Below, piece by piece: positions 26,847-35,337 of a stretch of 64,000 nucleotides of DNA. The stretch spans positions 1,736,001 to 1,800,000 of the forward strand of contig CAWIFQ010000005.1 of NCBI GenBank assembly GCA_963835495.1. The letters run 5' to 3'. The stretch is from Acaudatibacter sp963835495 (lineage in GTDB: Bacteria; Pseudomonadota; Alphaproteobacteria; Caulobacterales; Caulobacteraceae). The notes under the pieces were generated by a model that saw only the letters and a list, made by a program, of their open reading frames with translations, was not told the origin of the DNA and searched no databases. A program made the position numbers and the translations under genes. The first letter of the stretch is position 1. Every line of letters starts with the position of its first letter.

Positions 26847-27380
26847 ATGCAGTTCTCGGGGCTGAAACTCTTCGCGCTGACCTGCATGCTATGCGCGACA
26901 TCTGCGTGTTCGCAATCGGCCCCCAACGCCGTTTCGAGCAAGGGCGCCGCTCCCGTTGCGGCGTCCTCGCCTGACGACGATAGCGCAACCAAAAGCACAG
27001 TCTCATTGGACTGCAGCAAAGTGTTCGCGCCGGGCGACGTGGCCGGCATTCTTGCAGCACCGATCCAGATCGACCGCAGCGCATATCCAATCGGTTGTCA
27101 CTTCGCTGGTACTGGCGCCTCGGTTTCGGTCAACATCGACCCTTCTTTCGAACTGGTATGGAGCACTGACGCCGCCGGCCCTGATTTCGTGGACCTGCCG
27201 GGTGTAGGCGACCAGGCGCGGCGGCGAGGATCCAACGGCTACGAGGTCGTAAGCAAGAAGGGCAAGCTCTACTGCGGTGCGGGGTTTTCGATGCAAAGCA
27301 CCCCCACGAGCCTAAGCGGCGAGGAACTGGCGAAACAACTCGGCGCGCTGTGCAACAAGCTTTTCGCCGCCAACTCATAA
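26847..27380 (+). CDS. Secreted lipoprotein of unknown function
   Basis: Protein of 177 residues with a lipoprotein signal: MQFSGLKLFALTCMLCATSAC, lipobox TSAC with Cys21 as the lipidated residue. After a Ser/Ala-rich linker comes a domain with CSKVFAPGDVAGIL, IGCHFAG and YCGAGF, resembling DUF3558-like secreted domains with paired cysteines (Cys around 56, 85, 139 and 170). The ribosome site AAGGGAGA lies 9 bases upstream of ATG 26847. It stands alone; codon use is slightly less GC-rich than its neighbours, which may mean recent acquisition. Function not recognised. Confidence 0.75.
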   Translation: MQFSGLKLFALTCMLCATSACSQSAPNAVSSKGAAPVAASSPDDDSATKSTVSLDCSKVFAPGDVAGILAAPIQIDRSAYPIGCHFAGTGASVSVNIDPSFELVWSTDAAGPDFVDLPGVGDQARRRGSNGYEVVSKKGKLYCGAGFSMQSTPTSLSGEELAKQLGALCNKLFAANS

Positions 27381-27942
27381 CCTAAACAACCCCTGGGGCC
27401 GGCCAAAGTCGGCTTTGCGTCGAGAGCAGTTGTTGGCTCCCCCGCTAAAGCGGAAGCTCGCGAAGCCCCTCCGGGTTATTGGCACTTCGGGTTGGATCCG
27501 GAGCCGCAGCCGCCGCGTGGAGTTGGCGGGTGGGGCGACGGCGAAACGGGTCGGCCCGGGAAATACGCCATTGCATAAAAGATGTTCTGCGTGATGTCGG
27601 TGTTAAGGAACCCGTCCGCAAAGTCGAAGTCCTATTGGAAGCCGGGCGCTGGTGGCGTTGAGGTGATGCCGGAAGGCGGACACCTGGTCGTTCGGGATGA
27701 ACAAAGACCGGCCGCCGTTCCAGGACGGCCTGGGGCGCCGCTCACGCCGCCGAAGCCGCCCCGCTCCCTACCGCACGGCGGGGTCGCTTGAATAGGGAAG
27801 TGACCGTTGACGGTACTCCGCAGCGATTTCGCCGCGGCCTGACAGCGAGCTGCGAGCAGAAGATCTCCGATGCGACGTCGCCTTGAACGGCGAGATGGAG
27901 TTCCCTCTGCTGCGGAAGCCCTCTCGGAAGGGAGATCGAACG
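27381..27942. other. Gene-free stretch with a weak reverse-strand coding trace
   Basis: No intact gene. On the reverse strand, 27620 down to 27476 can be read as DFDFADGFLNTDITQNIFYA followed by a Pro/Gly-rich tail and stop, with a TAG just upstream of the DFDF. This might be the C-terminal trace of a decayed secreted protein. The last 80 bases before 27943 probably carry the promoter and the GGAAGGGAG ribosome site of the TPR gene. Confidence 0.3.
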
Positions 27943-29445
27943 ATGGTCAAGTGGATTGCAGGACCAGCACTGGCGCTGGCGCTCACATCATCTGCTCTCG
28001 CTCAGGAGGAGGTGGAGCAGCACCATCATCACCCCGCACCCGAGCACCTCGGGGAAGTCCACTTCGCCAATACCTGTGCGCCGGCCGTCGGCGCAGAGTT
28101 CGATCGCGCCGTGGCGCTGCTGCATTCATTCGCCTATGAGCCGGCCGATCATGCCTTCGCCCAGGTCGCGACGCGTGACCCGACATGTGCGATGGCGCAC
28201 TGGGGCCGCGCCATGACCCACTACCACCAGCTATGGGAGGCTCCCACCACCGCCGAACTTGCGGTCGGCGCGGCAGAGGTCGACCAGGCCGCCGCCCTGG
28301 AGCCTGCAAACAAGCGCGAGAGAGCCTTCATCCGGGCGATCGAAGCATACTACGCGGATGCCGAACATGTCGCACCGCCCGTTCGAGCCACGCGCTATTC
28401 CGACGCCATGGCCGTCGTCGCTCAGGATAACCCGGACGATGACGAAGCCCAGATCTTCTATGCCCTATCGCTGGTCGCCACCGCCTCACCGGCCGACCGC
28501 AATCACGAGCGCCAAAAACACGCAGCGGACATCCTGGAGCCGATCTGGAAGCGGCAACCGCGACATCCTGGCGTTCCGCACTATCTGATCCACGCCTATG
28601 ACAGCGCCGAACTGGCTCAGCGCGGCCTGCCTGCGGCCCGCGCCTATGCGACGATCGCTCCGTCGGCGCCCCATGCCTTGCACATGCCCTCGCACATATT
28701 CACCCGACTGGGATTGTGGGACGATTCGATTGCCTCGAATCTTGCTGCGCGCGCCGCCGCGCAGGCTCAGGGCGATGTCGGCGAAGAGCTGCATGCCATG
28801 GACTATTTGACCTACGCGTACCTCCAACGCGGCCGCACGGCCGATGCCGCCGAGGTCGTGGCGAGCCTTCGAGGAATAGGCGCCCTCTCGGGGCAGGGCT
28901 TTAAGGTCGGCTACGCGGGCAACGCCATGCCGGTGCGTTTGGCGGTGGAGACTCGCGACTGGCCGTCTGCCGCGAGGCTCGAGGCGCTCCCGGGATCGCC
29001 GCCTCAGGTGGCCGCTATAGTCTGGTGGGCCAGAGCCTTGGGCCGGCTGCGCGGGACGCCTGCCAGCTCCGCGGATGCCGACATCGCCCAATTGCAGGCG
29101 TGCCGCGACGCGCTGAGCGCCTCGGGTGACAGCTACTGGGCGGCCCAAACCGACGCTTTGCTGAAGTCCGCAGAGGGTTGGCGTGACGCCGCCGGGGGCG
29201 GTGTTGGCTCAGCTATCATCGCCTTGACCGCGGCGGCCGACGAGGAGGACTCGCTGGAGAAACTGCCGCTAACGCCGGGACCGATCGTGCCCGCACGCGA
29301 ACAGCTGGGAGACTTGCTACTTCAGCTGAACCGGCCGGCGGAAGCCCTTGCCGCATTCAACGCCGCCCTGGCGCTGGCGCCCGGCCGCCGCGGGGCGATC
29401 GAAGGGGCGAGCGAGGCGAAGCGACGCCTTGCAACCGGCGACTAA
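27943..29445 (+). CDS. Secreted/periplasmic tetratricopeptide repeat protein
   Basis: 500-residue protein with a signal peptide (MVKWIAGPALALALTSSALA, cleavage after ALA) and a His-rich start (EEVEQHHHHPAPEHLGEVHF). The body is helical TPR-like repeats: HSFAYEPADHAFAQVATRDP, AYDSAELAQRGLPAARAYA and a C-terminal QLNRPAEALAAFNAALALAP. The HxPSHIF segment (APHALHMPSHIFTRLGLWDD) is shared by this group of exported TPR proteins of unknown role. I chose ATG 27943 rather than 27883 because it gives the signal peptide and follows GGAAGGGAG. Confidence 0.8.
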   Translation: MVKWIAGPALALALTSSALAQEEVEQHHHHPAPEHLGEVHFANTCAPAVGAEFDRAVALLHSFAYEPADHAFAQVATRDPTCAMAHWGRAMTHYHQLWEAPTTAELAVGAAEVDQAAALEPANKRERAFIRAIEAYYADAEHVAPPVRATRYSDAMAVVAQDNPDDDEAQIFYALSLVATASPADRNHERQKHAADILEPIWKRQPRHPGVPHYLIHAYDSAELAQRGLPAARAYATIAPSAPHALHMPSHIFTRLGLWDDSIASNLAARAAAQAQGDVGEELHAMDYLTYAYLQRGRTADAAEVVASLRGIGALSGQGFKVGYAGNAMPVRLAVETRDWPSAARLEALPGSPPQVAAIVWWARALGRLRGTPASSADADIAQLQACRDALSASGDSYWAAQTDALLKSAEGWRDAAGGGVGSAIIALTAAADEEDSLEKLPLTPGPIVPAREQLGDLLLQLNRPAEALAAFNAALALAPGRRGAIEGASEAKRRLATGD

Positions 29446-29896
29446 GTGAATGGCCGCTTTGGGTCGACAGCTGCCGTTCGGAATGTCCGCTTTCGGGCAA
29501 AACACCGGCGAACGCCGAGGTGAGAGCGGTGCGCGCGACGCATCAGTCGCCCAAGACTTTCCTTCCCCGGTGGGTCCGTCCCCCGAACAGTCCTTGCACG
29601 GTTTGATCTGCATCAACGCGCCCGCTCGCCGGAGCGCGACATTGGCGGCGCTGAGAAGTTGAGTGGATTGGCACCCTCCACCGCTCAACCGGACCGCCGC
29701 CGCCCTCTCCCCCCTAATCGGCGGTTGATCCAGCGGACGCGCCCCAGGCTTCGTGCTGTAGCCTGGGGCGCGCATCCGCTTCACGAACAACCCATATGGT
29801 TCATGGCGGCCGCGACTCGGTCGCACCAGCCGGATTGCGCCTCGAGGCGGGTTGCTGCTTCATGCGCGGGCGGTTCGGTCTGAAAGGGGAGCGATA
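29446..29896. other. Gene-free stretch upstream of the PAS histidine kinase
   Basis: No supported gene; short frames here lack homology and ribosome sites. It contains one strong hairpin listed separately. The end carries the kinase's AAGGGGAGCG ribosome site. Confidence 0.5.
29739..29771. terminator. Strong hairpin, probable terminator or regulatory stem
   Basis: Perfect 12-bp stem GCGCCCCAGGCT (29739-29750) with AGCCTGGGGCGC (29760-29771) and a 9-base loop. It lies about 300 bases after the TPR gene and 125 bases before the kinase. No T run follows on either strand, so a terminator role is uncertain. Confidence 0.45.
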
Positions 29897-30994
29897 ATGG
29901 CTGAGCCAGCAGATGCGCGCAGCGATCGCGAATTGCTGGCGAGCATCATCGAGAGTTCCCAGGACGCCGTGATCGGCAAGACCCTCGACGGTCTTGTCAC
30001 CAGCTGGAACAAGGCCGCCGAGCAGATCTTCGGTTATCGGGCCTGGGAGATCCTCGGCCAGCCGGTGGTCGTGCTGTTCCCGCCGGAACTTGCCGAGGAG
30101 GAGCCGATGATCCTCGACCTGGTGCGCCGGGGCGAGCGGATCGAACACTACGAAACCGTTCGCGTGGCCAAGGACGGGCGCCGCGTCGACGTTTCGCTCA
30201 CGGTCTCGCCGATCCACGACGCGTCCGGTCGCGTCGTCGGCGCTTCGAAGATTCTCAGGGACATCACCGCGGAGAAGGCGCTGCGCACGCGACTGTCCGA
30301 GGTGCAGAACGAATTGCTGCACGTCTCGCGTCTCAACGATATGGGCCAGCTGGCCTCGGCCTTCGCCCACGAACTCAACCAGCCGCTATCGGCGATCAAC
30401 GCCTACATCGGCGGCACGCGGCGGCTGATCGAGAAGGGCGATGTCGCCCGGGCCCTGGAGGGCTGCGACAAGGCGGTGGCCCAGGTGGCCCGCGCCGGCG
30501 AGTTGATCCGCCGGCTGCGCGAGTTCGTCAGCAAGGGCGACGCCGAGCGACGCCCGGAGGATCTCGGCGAGGCGATCGACGAGGCGATGTTACTGGTCCT
30601 GGTCGACGCGAAACGGGATGGACTGATCACCGCGCTGCGCCTGGCGGACGACGCCCGCAATGCGCTCATCGACAAGGTGCAGATCCAGCAGGTGCTGGTG
30701 AACCTGTTCCGCAACGCCGTCGAGGCGATGGCGAACTGCGAACCCAAGCACCTGGACGTCACGACGCGACGCCGGGGCGACAGGATCGAGATCGAGGTCG
30801 CTGACAGCGGGCCGGGCCTGTCCACGGCGGTGCTGGCGAAGCTGTTCGAGCCGTTCATGACCACCAAGCCGACGGGCATGGGCGTGGGTCTGTCGCTGTG
30901 CCGCAGCATCGTCGATAGCCAGGGCGGCGAAATGTCGGGCGGCAACGCGGCGACCGGTGGGGCCGTCTTCTCCTTCACCGTCCTGGCCGCCTGA
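29897..30994 (+). CDS. PAS-domain sensor histidine kinase (FixL-like group)
   Basis: Soluble sensor kinase of 365 residues. PAS domain at residues 10-125 (ASIIESSQDAVIGKTLDGLV, WNKAAEQIFGY), then DHp helix with phospho-acceptor His158 in FAHELNQPLSAINAYI, then the ATPase domain with N box NLFRNAVEAM, G1 DSGPGLS and G2 TGMGVGLSLCRSIV. The AHELNQPL motif is that of the FixL/DctB class. No transmembrane helix. FixL's haem-binding PAS histidine cannot be confirmed by eye. No response regulator is adjacent, so the partner is elsewhere. ATG 29897 follows AAGGGGAGC. Confidence 0.87.
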   Translation: MAEPADARSDRELLASIIESSQDAVIGKTLDGLVTSWNKAAEQIFGYRAWEILGQPVVVLFPPELAEEEPMILDLVRRGERIEHYETVRVAKDGRRVDVSLTVSPIHDASGRVVGASKILRDITAEKALRTRLSEVQNELLHVSRLNDMGQLASAFAHELNQPLSAINAYIGGTRRLIEKGDVARALEGCDKAVAQVARAGELIRRLREFVSKGDAERRPEDLGEAIDEAMLLVLVDAKRDGLITALRLADDARNALIDKVQIQQVLVNLFRNAVEAMANCEPKHLDVTTRRRGDRIEIEVADSGPGLSTAVLAKLFEPFMTTKPTGMGVGLSLCRSIVDSQGGEMSGGNAATGGAVFSFTVLAA

Positions 30995-31048
30995 GGGCCA
31001 GGGCCTCTCGGCCCTTGTCTCCCGCGCGCCGAGCCGCGATGAGGGACC

Positions 31049-32627
31049 GTGCCCCAATTCTCCCCGATCACGTCTGCGCGGCGGCTGCTGCGGCCCCGGC
31101 GGCGCGGGCTGGCGGCGATCAATGCCGAGATCCGTGACGGCATCGTGCCGGCGGCCGAGGGGCTGGCGCTGGTCCCCACCATCCCGGCGCCGCCGGGCAC
31201 GCCGGCGCAGCGGGGCTATCGCACGGTCGCGCTGATCATCGCCTGCGCGCTCTTCATGGAGCAGATGGACGCCACGGTGCTGGCGACCGCGCTGCCGACC
31301 ATGGCGCGCGACTTCCACGTGCCGGCCACCAGCCTCTCGTCGGCGCTGACGTCCTACCTGCTGGCGCTGGCGATCTTCATCCCGGCCAGCGGGCGCATGG
31401 CCGACCGCTTCGGCGCCAAGACCGTGTTCCGCCTCGCGATCCTGCTGTTCCTGGCCGGCTCGGTGCTGTGCGGCCAGGCCACCAACCTGCCGTTCCTGAT
31501 CGCCGCGCGGTTCCTGCAAGGCGTCGGCGGCGCGATGATGATCCCGATCGGCCGGCTGGTGCTGCTGCGCAGCGTCGCCAAGGAAGACATGGTGCAGGCC
31601 ATGTCGTGGCTGATCATCCCGGCGCTGATCGGGCCGATCCTCGGCCCGCCGCTGGGCGGCTTCATCGTCACCTACCTCAACTGGCGCTGGATCTTCTATC
31701 TCAACATACCGGTGGGCGTGGCAGGCGTGGCGCTGGTGACCAAGTTCATCGGCCAGGTGCGCGGCGAGCGCCCACCCCGCGCGGACTTCGGCGGCTTCGT
31801 GCTGTCCGGCGTCTCGCTGGGCTGCCTGCTGTTCGGCTTCGAGATGACCAGCCGCACCGGCGAGCTCGAGCCCGCGCTGATCCTGATCGCCATCGGCCTC
31901 GCGGCCGGCGCGCTCTACATCCGCCACGCCCGCGGCCGGGTCTCGCCGATCCTGGACCTGACGCTGATGCGGGTGCCGACGTTCCGGCTCTCGGTGATCG
32001 GCGGCTCGCTCACCCGCATCACCCAGGGCGCGCAGCCGTTCCTGCTGCCGCTGATGCTGCAGCTGGGGTTCGGCATGAGCGCCGCGGCCAGCGGGCTGAT
32101 CACCATCGCCGGGGCGATCGGCTCGCTGGCGATGAAGTGGATCGCACCGCGGGTGCTGCGGGAGTTCGGCTTCCGCAACAGCCTGATCGTGGGCGGCCTG
32201 TTCGGCGGCCGGCAGCTACGCGGTCTGCGGCCTGTTCCGGCCGTCGTGGCCGATCCCGGCGATCTTCGCGGTGCTGGCGGTGAGCGGCTTCTTCATGTCG
32301 TTCCAGTTCACCGCCTACAACACCATCGCCTACGACGAGATCCCGCCGCAGCGGATGAGCGCGGCCACCAGCTTCTACGCCACCTTCCAGCAGCTGATGC
32401 TCTCGCTCGGCATCTGCGTCGGCGCGCTGGCGCTGCACCTCGGCACGCTGGCGACCGGCCGCACCGTGCCCCTGCTGACCGATTTCACCCTGGCCTTCTT
32501 CGTGGTGACCGCGGTTTCGGCCTCAGCGACGATCTGGAATGCGCGGTTCTCGGCGGACGCCGGCGACGAGCTGAGCGGGCGCAAGGCGGTGGGCCGGAGC
32601 CTGGACGCGGGAAGCGCCGAGAGCTAG
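31049..32627 (+). CDS. MFS drug:H+ antiporter (DHA2 family), frameshifted
   Basis: Inner-membrane exporter with about 14 helices. FMEQMDATVLATALPTMARD in helix 1 is the DHA2 motif, GRMADRFGAKTVFRLAI is motif A, and GPILGPPLGGFIVTYLNWRW is motif C. The frame breaks by +1 near 32209; the C-terminal part (VSGFFMSFQFTAYNTIAYDE, PPQRMSAATSFYATFQQLML) continues in the next frame. Restored length is about 525 residues. GTG 31049 is preceded by GAGGGA but the first 50 residues are poorly conserved, so the start may be further in. Its stop shares the CTAG palindrome with the convergent carbonic anhydrase. Confidence 0.83.
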
Positions 32628-33238
32628 CCCAGCCGCTCGAGATCCGCCACGCCGCCGACGGTGACGCCTAGGTCGTTCACTAGGCCGGTGCCGAGCGAAT
32701 AGACCCAGCCGTGCACGCACAGTTCCTGGCCACGCGCCCAGGCGTCCTGCACGAACACGTCGGAGGCGACGTTGCGCACCTGGCGCTTCACGTTGAGCTC
32801 GCACAGCCGGTTGAGGCGCTCGGTCCCCTGAGCGCAGGCGTCGAGCTCATGGCGGTGGTCGTGCGCCACCTCGCGGATCGGGTGCAGCCAGTGGTCGATC
32901 AGCCCCCGGCGCTTGCCGTCGACGGCCGCGGAGACCCCGCCGCAGCCATAGTGGCCGACCACCAGCACGTGCTTCACCTTCAGTACGTCGACCGCGAACT
33001 GCAGCACCGACAGATAGTTGGCGTCCTGCGGCGGGGCGAGGTTGGCGACGTTGCGGTGGACGAACACCTCGCCGGGGTCGAGGCCGACGATCTCGTTGGC
33101 CGGCACGCGGCTGTCCGAACAGCCGATCCACAGATACTGCGGCGCCTGCTGGCCCTCTAGGCGACGGAAGAACCCCGGGTCCGCCGCGACCTTGCGGGCG
33201 GCCCAGGCGCGATTGTTGTCCTTTAGTTCGTCGAGCAT
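32624..33238 (-). CDS. can: Beta-class carbonic anhydrase
   Basis: Interconverts CO2 and bicarbonate in the cytoplasm; 204 residues. Zinc ligands are Cys40, Asp42 (or water), His96 and Cys99 in IGCSDSRVPA and VGHYGCGG. The catalytic Asp42/Arg44 dyad is intact, and EVFVHRNVANL is the next conserved block. Length and motifs match E. coli Can. Convergent with the MFS gene; the two stops share bases 32624-32627. It could supply bicarbonate to carboxylases, but the neighbours do not show this. Confidence 0.95.
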   Translation of the reverse strand: MLDELKDNNRAWAARKVAADPGFFRRLEGQQAPQYLWIGCSDSRVPANEIVGLDPGEVFVHRNVANLAPPQDANYLSVLQFAVDVLKVKHVLVVGHYGCGGVSAAVDGKRRGLIDHWLHPIREVAHDHRHELDACAQGTERLNRLCELNVKRQVRNVASDVFVQDAWARGQELCVHGWVYSLGTGLVNDLGVTVGGVADLERLG

Positions 33239-33299
33239 GGGAGGGCGCCTAGCGGCTCGGGGCGGCGACGTAAAGGGCGATGACGGCGTTCGCGGCGCG

Positions 33300-33410
33300 C
33301 CCCCTCCACCGCTTCGCGGTCCCCCTCCCCCGACGGGGGAGGAGATTAGGTCGGCGTCTTTTTTCTCCTCACCCGTAGGGGGAGGGGGACCGCGAAGCGG
33401 TGGAGGGGGG
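33300..33410. repeat. Intergenic inverted repeat, family A, copy 2
   Basis: Left arm about 33300-33343 and right arm about 33365-33410 are near-exact reverse complements, both with the ACCGCGAAGCGGT palindrome at the outside and a GGGGAGGAG/CTCCTCAC end facing the centre. The spacer of about 21 bases includes a run of six T. It fills the gap between can and an SDR gene. The arms are the same element as at 1834-2000 but in the opposite arrangement. Confidence 0.87.
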
Positions 33411-33424
33411 CCGTGGCGAAAGGG

Positions 33425-34216
33425 CTAGGGCCGCGGTGATGCATCCCCCGCGCCCCGGCTCGCCCGCACCGGGCCGCCGTCGACGCGGATCGTCGCGCCG
33501 TTGGTGAAGCTGGCGGCGTCGGAGGCGAGGTAGAGCGCCAGGCCGGTCATCTCCTGCGGCAGGCCGACGCGCAGGCCGGCCTTGGTCCAACCGGGGTGGT
33601 CGTGGTCGGGCGGGTCGGCCCAGTGCTCGGCGACGTCGGTGGCGAACGGGCCGATGACGATGGTGTTGACCCGCACGTTGGGGCTGAAGGCGGCGGAGAA
33701 GCCCTGGGTCAGCATGTTCAGCGCCGCCTTGGCGCCGGAGTAGGGCAGCGCCCAGGGCGAAGCGCCCAGCGAGGCGGTCGACGAGATGTTGATCACCGAG
33801 CCGCCGGCGCCGGCGTGCATGCGCTCGCCGAGCACGGCGGTGAGCCGGAACGGTCCCTTGAAGTTGACCCCGATCACGCTGTCGAACGCCCGCTCGGTGA
33901 CCTCGCCCAGCGACGGGTAGAGCGGCGACATGCCGGCGTTGTTGACCAGGATGTCGACCTTGCCGAGTGCGTCCCAGACCGCGTTCGCCATCGGCTCGAT
34001 CTCGTCCCAGCGGCCCATGTGGCAGGCGTAGGGAAACGCGCGCACGCCGCGGGCCTCGACCTCGCGGGCGGTGGCCTCGCAGGCGTCGAGCTTGCGGCTG
34101 ACCACGGCGACATCGGCGCCGGCCTCGGCGAAGGCCAGCGCCATGGCGTGGCCCAGCCCGCGCGATCCGCCGGTGATCAGCGCGCTCTTGCCGGCGAGGC
34201 TGAAGCGATCGGACAT
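33425..34216 (-). CDS. Short-chain dehydrogenase/reductase
   Basis: Classical SDR of 263 residues. Cofactor loop ITGGSRGLGHAMALAFAEAG, NNAG in DILVNNAGMSPLY, catalytic Ser in INISSTASLG and Tyr-Lys in YSGAKAALNM, C-terminal ASFTNGATIRVDGG. The start ATG 34216 (MSDRFSLAGKSALITGG) follows GGAGGAACG; the longer frame to 34288 is rejected. Substrate unknown. It is transcribed away from the second SDR at 34509; the 290-base gap between them holds a family C repeat. Confidence 0.9.
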   Translation of the reverse strand: MSDRFSLAGKSALITGGSRGLGHAMALAFAEAGADVAVVSRKLDACEATAREVEARGVRAFPYACHMGRWDEIEPMANAVWDALGKVDILVNNAGMSPLYPSLGEVTERAFDSVIGVNFKGPFRLTAVLGERMHAGAGGSVINISSTASLGASPWALPYSGAKAALNMLTQGFSAAFSPNVRVNTIVIGPFATDVAEHWADPPDHDHPGWTKAGLRVGLPQEMTGLALYLASDAASFTNGATIRVDGGPVRASRGAGDASPRP

Positions 34217-34307
34217 CTGACGTTCCTCCACCCGTTTCGGGCCAGCATCTCCGTTGGGCATGGATTGTCCATCGTGACCTCGGGACAAGCTGGGCGAGTC
34301 CCAACGC

Positions 34308-34426
34308 CGTCACCCCGGACGGCCATAGGCCGATCCGGGGCCGGACGCGCCGGCGCCGAGACGATTTCCAGCTTGGCGGCCGCCGGTCCGGCCCCGGCTC
34401 TACGCTACGCTTCGGCCGGGGTGACG
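34308..34426. repeat. Intergenic inverted repeat, family C, copy 1
   Basis: Begins CGTCACCCCGGACGGCC (34308-34324) and ends GGCCGGGGTGACG (34414-34426), with internal CCGGGGCCGGACGCG and GGTCCGGCCCCGGCTC blocks that also pair. The same element lies at 43441-43568. It sits between two SDR genes. It probably folds into one long imperfect hairpin in RNA. Confidence 0.82.
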
Positions 34427-34508
34427 AGACGGGGAGCATTCGCCGCAGAAGAGGCGACCTAAGGAATCCGCTGGACCTTCCCGTCGCGGAAGCCGCTAAA
34501 GCCTTGGC

Positions 34509-35291
34509 ATGGACCCAGTTCCCGACCTCAGCCGCTCCGTCAAAGGCCTCACCGTGCTGGTCACCGGCGCGGCCAGCGGCATGGGCCGCGCCACCGCCTT
34601 CGTGTTCGCCCGCGAAGGCGCCAACGTCGCGGTGACCGATCGCGAGCTCGCGGCGTGCGAGGCGGTGGCCGCGGAGATCCGCGCCGAGGGCGGCAGCGCC
34701 AAGGCCTGGGCGCTCGACGTGTCGAACGCCGAGACGATCGCCAAGGTCGTGCCAGAAATCGCCGAGCATTTCGGCGGGCTGGACGCGGTGGTCAACAACG
34801 CCGGCGTCGGCGGCTTCGCGCCGATCGACGCAGCGAACTACGAGGACGTCTGGGCGCAGGTCGGTGCCGATCCTGATCACCGCCCACCCGCGGATCATCC
34901 GCGCCGCGCTGCCCTATCTGCGCAAGTCGAAGAGCCCGCGCATCGTCAACATCGCCTCCACCGAGGCGCTGGGGGCGACCGCCCGGGACTCGGTCTATGC
35001 GGCGGCCAAGGCGGCGGTCACCGGCCTGACCCGCGCGCTCGCCGTCGAGCTCGGCAAGGAAGGGATCACGGTCAACTGCATCTGCCCGGGCCCGATCAAC
35101 ACCGGGATGACCGCCGGCATCGCCGACGCCGACAAGACGACCTTCGCCCACCGCCGCACGGCGATGCGGCGCTACGGCGAGCCGGAGGAGGTGGCGCACA
35201 TCACGCTCAGCCTCTGCCTGCCCGGCCGCCTCCTACATCACCGGGAGTGACGATCCCGGTGGACGGCGGGCTGATGGCCCGCAACGCCTGA
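34509..35291 (+). CDS. Short-chain dehydrogenase/reductase, frameshifted three times
   Basis: Classical SDR of about 260 residues after correction. VTGAASGMGRATAFVFAREG, AVVNNAGVGGFAPID, then after a +1 shift near 34860 the segment RIVNIASTEALGATARDSVY with YAAAKAAVTGLTRALAVELG (catalytic Tyr-Lys). Two more +1 shifts near 35225 and 35247 are needed to recover the usual C terminus ASYITGVTIPVDGG, which ends at 35291. Start ATG 34509 (MDPVPDLSRSVKGLTVLVTG). It lies 46 bases before the acyl-CoA synthetase, probably one transcription unit. Confidence 0.78.
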   Translation: MDPVPDLSRSVKGLTVLVTGAASGMGRATAFVFAREGANVAVTDRELAACEAVAAEIRAEGGSAKAWALDVSNAETIAKVVPEIAEHFGGLDAVVNNAGVGGFAPIDAANYEDVWAQVGADPDHRPPADHPRRAALSAQVEEPAHRQHRLHRGAGGDRPGLGLCGGQGGGHRPDPRARRRARQGRDHGQLHLPGPDQHRDDRRHRRRRQDDLRPPPHGDAALRRAGGGGAHHAQPLPARPPPTSPGVTIPVDGGLMARNA

Positions 35292-35337
35292 GCGATCATG
35301 CTCGCACGACAATAACGACATTCAGGGAAGACGACGC

